Origin: Streptomyces abikoensis
GTDB taxonomy: Bacteria > Actinomycetota > Actinomycetes > Streptomycetales > Streptomycetaceae
Length of the DNA: 64,000 nt
Assembly: GCF_014648775.1 (NCBI RefSeq)
Contig: NZ_BMRT01000004.1
Location: 248,001-312,000, forward strand
Reading direction: 5' to 3'
The notes below the pieces were generated by a model. That model was not told the DNA's origin, ran no database searches, and saw only the letters and a program-made list of their open reading frames with translations. Position 1 is the stretch's first letter. The number at the start of each line of letters is the position of its first letter. This document shows positions 17,842 through 26,107 of this stretch, piece by piece. The translations under genes and the position numbers were made by a program.

Positions 17842-18452
17842 GTGGCTCCTCGTCGTCCATGGCGGTCCACGCCGAGCTGGCGGACGCGATCCTCACGGGC
17901 TCCGTCCAGGCCGCCGCGGCGACACCGGCCGTGCGCGGAGCGGACTGGCGCCTCGCGGTCGTGTCCACCGTCGGCACGGACGGGACGGTCACCACCAGCG
18001 ACAGCATCATCGTTCGCCGCCTGGACACCTACTTGACCCCCACGGTCGGCGACCAGATCATCCTGATGCGCTCCAGCTCCGGCAACTGGATCACCCCAGG
18101 CCGCACCGCCCCCGCCACCACGGCCGGCACCTGGCAGACCCTCAGCCTGAACACCGGCTGGTCGACGTTCTCCTCGGCGTACTACACCTGCGCGTACCGC
18201 ATCAACGGCGACGGCACAGCGAGCCTCAGCGGACTCGCCCGGGCACCCGCCTCGACCACCGGCACCGCCACCGTCGGCACCCTCCCGGCCGCAGCCACCC
18301 CCGCCAAGCGTGCCCGGCACGTCACCGAAGTCGCCGTCGGCGTCTTCGGCGTCCTCGACATCAACGCCGACGGCACGATCCAGATCACCGACTACAGCGG
18401 CACCGCGAGCTGGGCAGCCCTCGACGTCGCCACCCGCTACCGGCTCACCTAG
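17838..18452 (+). CDS. Minor tail/baseplate protein
   Basis: 204 residues; the ATG overlaps the previous stop by 4 bases and follows AAGGAGG. The N-terminal 85 residues contain an OB-like stretch (VRRLDTYLTPTVGDQIILMR, then SGNWITPGR). The C-terminal part is beta-rich and fibre-like (TCAYRINGDGTASLSGLARA). It probably belongs to the tail tip. The exact role is unknown. Confidence 0.75.
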   Translation: MSGSSSSMAVHAELADAILTGSVQAAAATPAVRGADWRLAVVSTVGTDGTVTTSDSIIVRRLDTYLTPTVGDQIILMRSSSGNWITPGRTAPATTAGTWQTLSLNTGWSTFSSAYYTCAYRINGDGTASLSGLARAPASTTGTATVGTLPAAATPAKRARHVTEVAVGVFGVLDINADGTIQITDYSGTASWAALDVATRYRLT

Positions 18453-18462
18453 GAGGTGACCT

Positions 18463-19125
18463 GTGCCCACCACCGACGCCTACGGCCAGGGCGTGCAGAT
18501 CGCCGCCCTCACCGACGCCCCCAACATGGCCACGGCCGCTTTCAACTTGGCTGACCCGATCGTCCAGCGGACCATCATGCGGTTTGCAAGCGCATCCGCA
18601 CGCAACGCGACCCTCACCTCTCCCGTCGAGGGCATGACGACATGGCTGCAGGACGTGAACACCCTTGAGATCTACGATGGCAGCGGATGGCGACAGGTCT
18701 TCTACGGGGCCACAGCCTGGAGCACCTACACGCCGACCTGGACCGCCACCACAACGAACCCTTCTCTGGGGAACGGCACGCTGGTCGGCAGCTACCTGAT
18801 CACCGGCAAGATCTGCCACGTCAGCATCATGCTGACCATCGGATCCACGACCAACAAGGGGTCAGGGGCCTACCGCATCAGCCTGCCCGTGGCCACCGCC
18901 AACACCAGCTGCCCCGGCGTCCTTGGCGCCAGCTTCTCCCGCAGCGGCTCACCCAACCACGGGCCCGGCGACTCCCCGCTCTTCGCAAATGCCAACAGCA
19001 CCGATGACATCTGGTTCCCCAACATCACGGTAACGGGCGACTACGACGTGTGGACTGAGTCGGTTCCCTGGTCGCCAGCCGCCGGCAATGTCTTCCGGGT
19101 CTACGGCACCTACCAGACCGCCTGA
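18463..19125 (+). CDS. Tail fibre-type protein
   Basis: 220 residues from GTG with AGGAGGT at ideal spacing. The N-terminal part (SPVEGMTTWLQDVNTLEIYD) is the module that often links actinophage fibres to the tail. The C-terminal part starts YTPTWTATTTNPSLGNGTLV and ends as a beta-sandwich, a recurrent receptor-binding or fibre-tip module. It is a candidate host-range determinant. Confidence 0.78.
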   Translation: MPTTDAYGQGVQIAALTDAPNMATAAFNLADPIVQRTIMRFASASARNATLTSPVEGMTTWLQDVNTLEIYDGSGWRQVFYGATAWSTYTPTWTATTTNPSLGNGTLVGSYLITGKICHVSIMLTIGSTTNKGSGAYRISLPVATANTSCPGVLGASFSRSGSPNHGPGDSPLFANANSTDDIWFPNITVTGDYDVWTESVPWSPAAGNVFRVYGTYQTA

Positions 19126-19138
19126 GAAAGGGCCCCGA

Positions 19139-20092
19139 ATGGGCATATACGGCCAGGACTGGGCCTCATATCAGTCGTCGTCCCCGGACACCAGCGGCCT
19201 GGCCTTCGCGTTCGTCAAGGTCACCGAGGGCCTGTCGTACATCAACCCCAAGTGGGTCGCCCAGCGCGACCACGCCAAGGCGAACGGCCTCGTCTGGGGC
19301 GCCTACCACTACCCCCACATGGCCAACGACCCCCGCGCGGAAGCCGACTACTTCCTGCGGCAAGTGGCCTGGCGCCCCGGCGACATCATCGTCCTGGACT
19401 GGGAGGGCTACGACGACGCCAACGCGAGCGTCCCGAAGTCCCGCCAGCTCGCCTACCGCGACGCCTGGCTGGCCTACGTCAAGGACCAGATGCCCGGCCA
19501 CCCGGTCGGCATGTACTGCAACCTCGACTACTGGCTGAACGTCGACCGGACCTCGAACTACGGCGACTTCCTCTGGATCGCCACCGCCGGGCGCCCCGCG
19601 GGCCAGCCCGGCATCAAGTCCCCGTGGCTCTTCCACCAGTACAGCGACAACGGTGTGGACCGGGACTACTGCCACCTCGCCAGCCGCGACGAACTCCGCA
19701 CCTGGGCGCTGTCCTTCCAGCCCCACCCGCCCACTCAGCCCAAGCCCGCGCCCCGCTTCACGGAGGACGACATGCTCGCCTACTTCACCGTGCCCGCCAC
19801 CACGGCGTTCGACCTCCCCGTGGAGCCCGCCGGCACCCTCGAAGCCCCGCAGGGCGGTGCCCGCAACGGGCCCCTGTGGCTGTGCCTCGCCCCGCAGAGC
19901 TCCGACGCCCAGGTCGTCCTCACGTACCACCACGAGGGCGGCACCTGGGACGCCCCGGCCAAGGCGTTTCCGCTGACTGTGGCTGGCAGCAAGTTCGTCC
20001 AGCGTCTGCCGGACGGCGCGCTGGTCGACAAGGTCCGCATCCAGTCGAGCGTGCCCCTCATCGGCTACCTCACCGGCCGTCGCGTCGCCTAG
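19139..20092 (+). CDS. Endolysin, GH25 muramidase
   Basis: 317 residues. The GH25 barrel spans 1-200: GIYGQDWASYQ (Asp7), FVKVTEGLSYINPKW, GAYHYPHM, IIVLDWEGYDD with catalytic candidates Asp87 and Glu89, and LFHQYSDNGVDRDYCHL. Residues 215-317 form a separate beta-rich domain that may bind the cell wall. It cleaves the peptidoglycan glycan chain at lysis. No signal peptide is visible, so release depends on the holin that follows. Confidence 0.93.
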   Translation: MGIYGQDWASYQSSSPDTSGLAFAFVKVTEGLSYINPKWVAQRDHAKANGLVWGAYHYPHMANDPRAEADYFLRQVAWRPGDIIVLDWEGYDDANASVPKSRQLAYRDAWLAYVKDQMPGHPVGMYCNLDYWLNVDRTSNYGDFLWIATAGRPAGQPGIKSPWLFHQYSDNGVDRDYCHLASRDELRTWALSFQPHPPTQPKPAPRFTEDDMLAYFTVPATTAFDLPVEPAGTLEAPQGGARNGPLWLCLAPQSSDAQVVLTYHHEGGTWDAPAKAFPLTVAGSKFVQRLPDGALVDKVRIQSSVPLIGYLTGRRVA

Positions 20093-20149
20093 AACCCCTT
20101 CCCACCGTTGCCGCCGACACCGCTGTCGGCAGCCTCCTTTGGAGCCAGC

Positions 20150-20377
20150 ATGAACACCGCAGCCTTCTGGAAAGCCACCGCCGAGCGCATGGTCCGCACC
20201 TTCGCCCAGGCACTCCTCGGCATCCTCGGGGCCGGGGCCACCGGCGTACTCGACGCCGACTGGCCCGGCGCCCTCTCCGCCGCCGGCCTCGCTGCCGTCC
20301 TCGCGCTCCTGACCGCCATCGCCACCTCCGGCGGCACCCCCGGCCCCGGCATCACCGAAACGGTGGCACGTCGGTGA
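20150..20377 (+). CDS. Holin
   Basis: 75 residues, starting MNTAAFWKATAERMVRTFAQ. Two hydrophobic helices, about 16-34 (QALLGILGAGATGVLD) and 40-60 (LSAAGLAAVLALLTAIAT), are joined by a short turn. This matches the class II-type holin family of Gram-positive phages. It follows the endolysin, with GGAG upstream. It forms the membrane lesion that triggers lysis. Confidence 0.85.
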   Translation: MNTAAFWKATAERMVRTFAQALLGILGAGATGVLDADWPGALSAAGLAAVLALLTAIATSGGTPGPGITETVARR

Positions 20378-20628
20378 CCATGCCGGACCAGGCCGCGGTC
20401 GCCGTCGAGCTCGAGAGGCTCCGCGGCAGCGTCGACACCGGCTTCGCCACCCTCAACGGCAAACTCGAGGTCGCCCTCCAACGCACCACCGCCCTCGAGT
20501 CCGACATCGCCGCCCTGAACCAGCGCGTGTCGACTCTGGAGAAGGGCCGGTGGCCGCTGCCGTCCCTGGCCGCCCTCGTGGGCCTGATCGGGCTCCTCGT
20601 CAGCGTCTACGTGGCCGCCACCCAGTGA
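20374..20628 (+). CDS. Coiled-coil membrane protein of the lysis cassette
   Basis: 84 residues if started at GTG 20374, which overlaps the holin stop (GTGA); ATG 20380 is the alternative. Residues 10-55 form a coiled coil with a heptad pattern (NGKLEVALQRTTALESDIAA, LNQRVSTLEKG). Residues 60-82 are a single C-terminal membrane helix. The architecture resembles XhlA-like holin partners. Confidence 0.75.
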   Translation: MTMPDQAAVAVELERLRGSVDTGFATLNGKLEVALQRTTALESDIAALNQRVSTLEKGRWPLPSLAALVGLIGLLVSVYVAATQ

Positions 20629-20638
20629 TCGGAGCACC

Positions 20639-20791
20639 ATGTCCGACCAGCCCACCCCCACACCAGTTCAGCCCCGCGCTGACCTGACCGCCGGCGACAT
20701 AGGGGCTCTTCAGCAGCTCGGCCTCGTCGACGCACAGCCAGTACCCTCACCGGATCCGCCGCCACCGCCGCTCACCGGCTACGACGCCTGA
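20639..20791 (+). CDS. Small Pro-rich protein, end of late operon
   Basis: 50 residues. It starts MSDQPTPTPVQPRADLTAGD and ends in a Pro-rich tail (PDPPPPPLTGYDA). GGAG lies 5 bases before the ATG and the gene begins 10 bases after the previous stop. A strong terminator starts 5 bases after its own stop. Function unknown. Confidence 0.6.
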   Translation: MSDQPTPTPVQPRADLTAGDIGALQQLGLVDAQPVPSPDPPPPPLTGYDA

Positions 20792-20795
20792 GAAC

Positions 20796-20823
20796 GCCCC
20801 GCCACCCGGAAGGGTGGCGGGGC
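20796..20823 (+). terminator. Terminator closing the phage late operon
   Basis: A perfect 12-bp GC stem (GCCCCGCCACCC) with a GGAA loop is followed by CATTCTTTG. It lies directly after the last small late gene and before the Ku gene, separating structural genes from cargo. Confidence 0.88.
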
Positions 20824-20901
20824 CATTCTTTGTTCCTCCCACTGTCACCCGTTCGGGCGGGCGCCGCTGCGGGACGTGCGCCCCTCCCGCAGGCTGATCT
20901 C

Positions 20902-21786
20902 ATGCCTCGGTCCCTGTGGAAAGGCGCCATCGGCTTCGGGCTCGTCTCGGTGCCGATCCAGATCGTGCCCGCGATCGAGGAGCACGACGTCGTGCTGCAC
21001 GAGGTGCACGCCGAGGACGGGGGCCGGATCCGCCGGCGCCGGACGTGCGACGTCTGCGGCGAGACCGTGCCCTACGAGCACGTCGCCAAGGGCATCGAAC
21101 GCGAGGGCCAGGATGTGGTTCTCACCGACGACCTCATGGCCCAGCTCCCTTTGCCCACGAAGAAGCTGATCGACGTATTGGCCTTCATCGACGCCTCCGA
21201 GATCGATCCGATCCAGCTCGACCAGGCGTACTACCTTCAGCCGGAGTCCGCAGCGGCGAACAAGCCCTACGTCCTGCTGCGGGAGACGCTGAAGCAGACC
21301 GACCGGGTAGCCGTAACGAAGATTGCCCTGCGGTCGAAGGAATCTCTGGCGCTCTTGCGAGCCCATGGGGACCTGATGGTGATCCACACGATGCTCTGGC
21401 CCGACGAGGTCCGGGACTCGGCCGGCCTAGCGCCGTCCTCCTCGGTCACGGTGCGGCCGCAGGAGGTGGAGATGGCCGCGAGCCTGATGGACAGGATGTC
21501 CCAGGACTTCGACCTCGACGCGCTGGAGGACGAATACCAGACGGCATTGCGGGAGCTCGTCACCACCAAGGCCGGGGCACATCCGGCGCGCAAGCGGGCC
21601 AAGGCCACAGCGGCGCCATCAAATGTCGTTGATCTAATGGCCGCCCTCCAGGCGTCCATCGATAAGGCCGAGGAAGACGTTGGCACCCCGGCCCGGAAGT
21701 CGCCAAAGAAGGCCCCGGCGAAGACGGCCAAGAAGACGCCCACGCGTTCCCCGAAGAAGGCCGCACCGAAGAAGCGCACAGGGTGA
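20902..21786 (+). CDS. ku: Ku DNA-end-binding protein
   Basis: 294 residues. The bacterial Ku core covers 1-255: MPRSLWKGAIGFGLVSVPIQ, CDVCGETVPYEHVAKGIE, DPIQLDQAYYLQPE, KPYVLLRETLKQTDRVAVTK. The last 40 residues are a Lys/Pro/Ala-rich tail typical of long bacterial Ku proteins (AKTAKKTPTRSPKKAAPKK). Ku binds DNA ends and recruits LigD for end joining. No ligase is encoded nearby, so the host would have to supply it. Ku carried by a prophage could help circularise the phage genome, as proposed for Ku-encoding mycobacteriophages. It sits just behind the late terminator. Confidence 0.93.
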   Translation: MPRSLWKGAIGFGLVSVPIQIVPAIEEHDVVLHEVHAEDGGRIRRRRTCDVCGETVPYEHVAKGIEREGQDVVLTDDLMAQLPLPTKKLIDVLAFIDASEIDPIQLDQAYYLQPESAAANKPYVLLRETLKQTDRVAVTKIALRSKESLALLRAHGDLMVIHTMLWPDEVRDSAGLAPSSSVTVRPQEVEMAASLMDRMSQDFDLDALEDEYQTALRELVTTKAGAHPARKRAKATAAPSNVVDLMAALQASIDKAEEDVGTPARKSPKKAPAKTAKKTPTRSPKKAAPKKRTG

Positions 21787-21936
21787 TCGCCCTCCACCTC
21801 CCGTTTCGAAAACCCAAGAGTGATCACCATCTGGCCAGCAATTGACGCCGAAGCATGCGGCCATCGGCGACAAAATGTCCCGTTCCGCAGGTGGACACCT
21901 CTGGGGCGCCCCATCACGATTGCGATGGGGGGAGAC

Positions 21937-22455
21937 ATGGATGGTGCGGTGTGGGGGGCGATCGGCGCGACAGCCGGTGCTGCCCTGACAGCTCTAGGTG
22001 GCTACTTGGGGCCTGTTCGGGCGGCGCGTACCGAGGCGCGGCTACAAGCCGCGGCACTACGAGAGCGGCGCGAGGCCGGAGCAGTGGAACGGCTCATCGC
22101 CATCCGTTCCGCCTACCGAGACTGGGACATCTACCTGTTCCAAACAGCGGGATCGTATGGAGGACGCGGGCAGTCTCCGCAAACCGTTATGGATCGCGTC
22201 TCCGAGCTTCGCAAGGCTGCCCTGGAAGCTTCGGACGCCGCGATGCGAGACGGATGGTGGATCGGCTCGGAGTACGTACCGTTCGAGGCAGCCTCGGCCC
22301 AGGTGCTTCGGCTGGCCGCAGGCGAAGTAGCGGCTTATCCAAGTCACGAGCTCGATGATGTGCGACAGGCGCGGAGCGCACTGAATGAGCGGATCCTCGA
22401 GCGGATGGCAGGGCTCACCGAAGAGGTCACCGTGCTGCGGGGCCGACGCGAATAG
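21937..22455 (+). CDS. Membrane-anchored protein of unknown function
   Basis: 172 residues from ATG 21937, which follows GGGGGGAGAC. Residues 2-25 are a Gly/Ala-rich membrane segment (AVWGAIGATAGAALTALGGY). A charged helix follows (ARTEARLQAAALRERREAGA), then a helical body with RSAYRDWDIYLFQ and DGWWIGSEYV. Similar N-terminal TM plus coiled-coil proteins are common in Streptomyces, without known role. In prophage cargo such anchored proteins can be exclusion or defence factors, but nothing here proves that. Confidence 0.7.
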   Translation: MDGAVWGAIGATAGAALTALGGYLGPVRAARTEARLQAAALRERREAGAVERLIAIRSAYRDWDIYLFQTAGSYGGRGQSPQTVMDRVSELRKAALEASDAAMRDGWWIGSEYVPFEAASAQVLRLAAGEVAAYPSHELDDVRQARSALNERILERMAGLTEEVTVLRGRRE

Positions 22456-22479
22456 AATCGAACACGGGTATGGTTCTAG

Positions 22480-23034
22480 GTGAAACCCAGCCCTGCGACA
22501 GCCCAGCCCGTAATCATGAGCTCCCCGACACCCGATTCCCCCCACACCCAGGGCGGTCCATCCCCCCAGGTGATGGTGGAGCTCGTCAGTGGCGAGCACG
22601 TCGCCGCAGAGCTCCTGGCCTGGATCCGGCAGCGCTCCGGGGACTGGTGGTGCGAGCTGCGGATCACCCTCTGGGCCGAGCTGCGACTGCCGGGCGGCGA
22701 GATCGCCCCCGAGCCCAAGGCGATCACTTTCCGGGCGCCGGCCCGGCTCGTGAGCAAAATCGGGGGCACGGATTACTCGAGCGTCCCCCGAAGCCACGCC
22801 GCAGCTCCCAGCCGTGATCAAATGGCCGCGCAGTTCCCCGGCCGGTGGAGCCTCCAGGACATCCCCTCGCCCCCGCAGCACAAGATCCGGATCCTCCATT
22901 ACGAGGACTGCTTTCTCGCGAACCGCGAGCCCACCCTCACCCTCGACCAGGCCCGCCGCGCCCTCGTCGAGGGAGCGCAGCCGTGCGACTGCGGCTCCGA
23001 CCGGCTAGACGAGACGCGGTACCCCTCGCAGTAA
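22480..23034 (+). CDS. DUF6233-like protein
   Basis: 184 residues from GTG 22480, or 172 from ATG 22516, which looks equally good. A small beta-rich domain covers about 30-95 (GDWWCELRITLWAELRLPGG). The C-terminal part is HYEDCFLANREPTLTLDQAR, then RALVEGAQPCDCGSD, which resembles the Cys/His end of DUF6233 proteins frequent in Streptomyces and its integrative elements. The paired Cys could bind metal. Function unknown. Confidence 0.65.
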   Translation: MKPSPATAQPVIMSSPTPDSPHTQGGPSPQVMVELVSGEHVAAELLAWIRQRSGDWWCELRITLWAELRLPGGEIAPEPKAITFRAPARLVSKIGGTDYSSVPRSHAAAPSRDQMAAQFPGRWSLQDIPSPPQHKIRILHYEDCFLANREPTLTLDQARRALVEGAQPCDCGSDRLDETRYPSQ

Positions 23035-23098
23035 GTCGCTGCCGTCGGCTCCTCTGAGACCACTATTCGGGGCCACTGTCCGCGCTCTACGCTGGCGC

Positions 23099-23108
23099 TG
23101 TCCGGACA
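23099..23108. promoter_or_regulatory. Operator candidate TGTCCGGACA before the XRE regulator
   Basis: The perfect 10-bp palindrome TGTCCGGACA ends 9 bases before the regulator's GTG. A half-site, TGTCCGC, lies at 23077-23083, exactly 22 bases upstream (two helical turns). The same TGTCCGG/CCGGACA unit recurs on the far side of the gene at 24418-24434. This suggests autoregulation. Confidence 0.6.
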
Positions 23109-23117
23109 GGAAAGGCT

Positions 23118-24404
23118 GTGACACGCATGACCGAGCACCATGTAGGCCAGCGCATCCGCGAGCTGCGGAAGGTCCGCCAGATGACCGTGCGACAGCTCGC
23201 GGCCGCCGCCGCCATCTCCCCCGGCGCCCTGGAGAAGTACGAGAGGGGTAGCCGTCCCGTGCCTCCTGGGCTCCTGATCCATCTCGCAAAGGCCCTTAAA
23301 GTCGGGCCAACCACCCTCACGGGGCAGCCGTACATCAATGGCGCGGAAAGTGAAACGCAGGCGCAGGCGGTCATCCCTGAGTTGCGGCGTGTCCTGCTGA
23401 CCTACGACAGCCCGGATGACCTGGTGACCGCGCCGCGGCCTTTGTCCGTACTCATGGCGGAGACCGAGCATGTCTCGGCCATGCGCCGCGACAGCAAGTA
23501 CGCGCCCATGGGGCCGCTGCTGCCCGGCCTCGTGACAGAGTTGACGCATGTCGCCCTCGCGGGTGATCCCCTCACGGCTCACCGGCGCGACGCGGCGCTC
23601 GACCTCGACCAGCGGGAAGCCTTCCGCCAGCTGGCGATCTGCTACCGCGCGATCAACTCGCTGTCGCACAAGCTCGGCTACCACGACCTGAGCCTCACTG
23701 CGGTGGAGCGCGTGCAGTGGGCAGCCGACCTGTCCGGGGACGACCTCATGCAGGCAACGGCCGGATACTTGAAGGCCGGCGCCATGGTCAGGATGGGAAG
23801 CCTCTCGTCCGCTCGGCGGCTCCTCACGGGGCTCATGGAAGAGGTGGAGCGGTCCGCGCCGGAGCATTCCTTGACTGATGCGCACATGGCTGTGATCGGC
23901 GGGATGCTGCTGAAGCTGGCGATCCTGGAAGCGAGGGACGGCCAGGAGGCCCGCGCCCACGAGTGCCTCGCCGAGGCCCGCTCGTACGCGCGCTTCCTGG
24001 GCCGGGACACGCTGCACTATGAGACCAGCTTCGGCCCGAGCAACATCAAGATCCACGAAGTCGCCATGCTGATCGACTCCGGCGACACAGAGCAGGCGCT
24101 GGCCCGCATCCGCGAATGGGGCGGAGACCAGGATCGCGAGGAGTGGGAGCCGCCAGCCGACCTCGCGAAGGAACGCTCCTCGCACCACTACATCGACGTG
24201 GCGACCGCCAGGCTGGCGCAGGGCGACCGGGATGGCGCCTACCGCGATCTCCTGCGCGCCCGTGCCGCAGCACCGACCCACACCCGGTTCCATCCGACCG
24301 CACGGACAACAGCCGCCACGCTGGTTCGACTTGACCGGCAGTCGGACGACTCCCTTGCTGGATACGCCCGTTGGGCCGGCGTCGGCTTGACCGTCAAGGA
24401 CTAG
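23118..24404 (+). CDS. XRE-family regulator with TPR-like C-terminal domain
   Basis: 428 residues. A helix-turn-helix covers about 10-65: HVGQRIRELRKVRQMTVRQL, AAISPGALEKYERGSRPVPP. The rest is helical, with repeat-like pairs (QATAGYLKAGAMVRMGSLSS, ARLAQGDRDGAYRDLLRAR) resembling the TPR sensor domains of quorum- or stress-responsive regulators. GTG 23118 and ATG 23127 are both possible starts. Palindromic TGTCCGG sites on both sides suggest that it controls itself and the small-gene cluster downstream. Confidence 0.85.
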   Translation: MTRMTEHHVGQRIRELRKVRQMTVRQLAAAAAISPGALEKYERGSRPVPPGLLIHLAKALKVGPTTLTGQPYINGAESETQAQAVIPELRRVLLTYDSPDDLVTAPRPLSVLMAETEHVSAMRRDSKYAPMGPLLPGLVTELTHVALAGDPLTAHRRDAALDLDQREAFRQLAICYRAINSLSHKLGYHDLSLTAVERVQWAADLSGDDLMQATAGYLKAGAMVRMGSLSSARRLLTGLMEEVERSAPEHSLTDAHMAVIGGMLLKLAILEARDGQEARAHECLAEARSYARFLGRDTLHYETSFGPSNIKIHEVAMLIDSGDTEQALARIREWGGDQDREEWEPPADLAKERSSHHYIDVATARLAQGDRDGAYRDLLRARAAAPTHTRFHPTARTTAATLVRLDRQSDDSLAGYARWAGVGLTVKD

Positions 24405-24417
24405 CGCAAAAAATCAT

Positions 24418-24434
24418 CCGGACAATCTGTCCGG
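24418..24434. promoter_or_regulatory. Operator candidate CCGGACA-ATC-TGTCCGG
   Basis: A perfect 17-bp inverted repeat (arms 7 bp, spacer 3) begins 13 bases after the XRE regulator's stop and ends 60 bases before the next start. It uses the same half-site as 23099-23108. The most likely binder is the intervening XRE protein. Confidence 0.65.
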
Positions 24435-24494
24435 TCGCAAGAGCTTTGGCGCGGCACGATTCCCGTACTCGCCGCAACGAGAGGGAATCGTGCC

Positions 24495-25229
24495 GTGTCT
24501 ACAGTCGACCTCTGCCGTGAGTGGCTGGTCTCATCCGATAGGGACCCCATCCACGCGCGCCGGTGGCTTGCTCACACCGAGTCCGCCATCCTGCCTGCTG
24601 GCCGGGAGTGGGACGCCGTCCGCATGCCGCATACCCGAGGCGCTCGTGTGCTCGGCTCTGGGCTGCCTGGCCCGATCATTCGCGATGTGGAGACCATCTC
24701 ATTCCTGGTGCCCATCGGTACCTCCAATAACTGGGACGTACGAGGCACCGAGGCACTGGGGCGCGGCGGTTACCTCCTCGTACCGGATCCGGCCCGCGCC
24801 GGAGAGGAGCCTCCAGCCTGGGCGCAGAGGTGGGTACCGCCGGGCCTCGTGTGTCCCGGGCTTCTGCGTGAGCGGCTCGAGCGGCTTGCCCCACCGCTTG
24901 GCGCTGAGGGCGCTATCTGGAGCGACGCCATCGACGTCGACCCCGCCCAGATCGAGTGCGATATCAGCAGCGCCGTGGCCTGTCGGCGCAGCGGCCTCCC
25001 GCCCTGGCCCGATGCTGAGAATCTGAGTCGGCGATTGCGGGCACATATCGGCCGGTTGCTTCCCTTGGCGGAGTCCCAGGCCGCGGAAAGTGACCGGACC
25101 GCCGTCGAGCAGGCGCATCTGCTCCTCGGTCGCAGCCTTGGAAACGACCCGACTGCGGCGGCTGACCAGCTCGTTGCCATGGGCGCGCTTTGCCGCGGCC
25201 TGCTTGCGAAGGCAGCCGATGCTGGATGA
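24495..25229 (+). CDS. Unknown prophage cargo protein, primase/polymerase-like pattern
   Basis: 244 residues from GTG 24495, preceded by GAGAGGGAATC. The first 130 residues run in the order WDAVRMPHTRGARVL, LPGPIIRDVETISFLVPIGT, LGRGGYLLVP. This order recalls the small non-catalytic relatives of primase-polymerase N-terminal domains seen in Streptomyces. Residues 175-240 are helical (EQAHLLLGRSLGNDPTAAAD). No catalytic acidic residues are evident. The gene at 25443 shares the motif order. Expression is probably controlled from the operator at 24418. Confidence 0.6.
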   Translation: MSTVDLCREWLVSSDRDPIHARRWLAHTESAILPAGREWDAVRMPHTRGARVLGSGLPGPIIRDVETISFLVPIGTSNNWDVRGTEALGRGGYLLVPDPARAGEEPPAWAQRWVPPGLVCPGLLRERLERLAPPLGAEGAIWSDAIDVDPAQIECDISSAVACRRSGLPPWPDAENLSRRLRAHIGRLLPLAESQAAESDRTAVEQAHLLLGRSLGNDPTAAADQLVAMGALCRGLLAKAADAG

Positions 25230-25257
25230 AGGACATCGTCGCCGGACTGACGCCGTC

Positions 25258-25446
25258 ATGCCTCGGTCCGTGCTGACCACGCGCTACGCGCCTCCTCCCC
25301 ACGTCACCGCGGCGTGCCGGACAGGGCAGCACAGGCTGTGCGCTGGCGCTACGGAGATCCGAAGAGTCGGCGCAGCGAGCGCTGCCGCGACGGAGCCGCT
25401 CCCTTGTACCTGCCCATGCACCCATAGCAACGAGAGCACCTCATGA
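25258..25446 (+). CDS. Cys-rich miniprotein
   Basis: 62 residues from ATG 25258; an earlier ATG at 25219 overlapping the previous gene is possible. Cysteines cluster as CRTGQHRLCAG and, at the end, PCTCPCTH. Together they suggest a small metal-binding or disulfide-rich fold like the short CECPCH-ending proteins common in Streptomyces. The stop overlaps the next start by 4 bases, so it is co-translated with the downstream gene. Confidence 0.55.
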   Translation: MPRSVLTTRYAPPPHVTAACRTGQHRLCAGATEIRRVGAASAAATEPLPCTCPCTHSNESTS

Positions 25447-25931
25447 TGCGACCACTCCCGATGTACTCCAGCCTCTCCGAGGCGGAGCGGTTTCTCGTGA
25501 GCCGCGAAATCCATCCTGACAGGGCACGCGAAGCTTGGAACCTCGGCTCGGCCGCTTCCCTGGAGGCTGGGAAGCACTTCGACGCCATCTGCCTTCGTGT
25601 GGTGACAGCTCTCCACGGCGTCCCGATCAAGGACGGTGCGGCAATCGAAAACAGGTTCCGGGCATTCGGGATCACGAGCTCGGTGTTCACAGCGCGCGAT
25701 CGCCTGGTGTACTACGTCCTGGTGCCGCCCGGCACCGACGAATCCTGGCAGGCGCCTGAGACGACTTGCCACGGCCGGCGGTCCGGAGCCTTGCGCTACG
25801 TGAAGGTCCCCCACCCGAGCCGCGAAGCGGGCCCGGGGGCCCACTGGGTCCTGCCCGCGCCGACGGGCCCGGAGATGCTGTGCGATCCGGAATGCGTCAA
25901 GGCGCTCCTCGCCTCGGCGGCTGCCAAGTGA
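25443..25931 (+). CDS. Unknown cargo protein, similar layout to the 24495 gene
   Basis: 162 residues. It shows HFDAICLRVVTALHGV, RLVYYVLVPPGTDESW, GALRYVKVP, GAHWVLPAP and CDPECVKALL, in the same order as matching blocks of the 24495 product (WDAVRMP, SFLVPIGTSNNW, GYLLVP). This looks like a shortened paralogue without the helical C-terminal domain. The start overlaps the previous stop and its own stop overlaps the next start. Function unknown. Confidence 0.6.
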   Translation: MMRPLPMYSSLSEAERFLVSREIHPDRAREAWNLGSAASLEAGKHFDAICLRVVTALHGVPIKDGAAIENRFRAFGITSSVFTARDRLVYYVLVPPGTDESWQAPETTCHGRRSGALRYVKVPHPSREAGPGAHWVLPAPTGPEMLCDPECVKALLASAAAK

Positions 25932-26107
25932 GCGGCCGCCGGTACTGCTCCTGGTGCAAGGAGGACAAGCAGGACTCTGTGACGGTCAAGATCGTTCATG
26001 GGGACCAGGTGGCGATGCGTGTTTACGCCTGCCTTGCGTGCCGCATCGAGAACAACCTCACGCCAATTAGCGCGGACCTTCCTGGTGTGAGGCGGCCGCG
26101 CTGGTAA
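25928..26107 (+). CDS. Zinc-ribbon-like miniprotein
   Basis: 59 residues from GTG overlapping the preceding TGA. Two CxxC knuckles, YCSWCKED and YACLACRIE, are spaced 26 residues apart as in a zinc ribbon. Between them is a beta-rich stretch (VTVKIVHGDQVAMRVY). It is the last gene before the prophage end. Possible roles are nucleic-acid binding or an adaptor for the preceding protein. Confidence 0.65.
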   Translation: MSGRRYCSWCKEDKQDSVTVKIVHGDQVAMRVYACLACRIENNLTPISADLPGVRRPRW

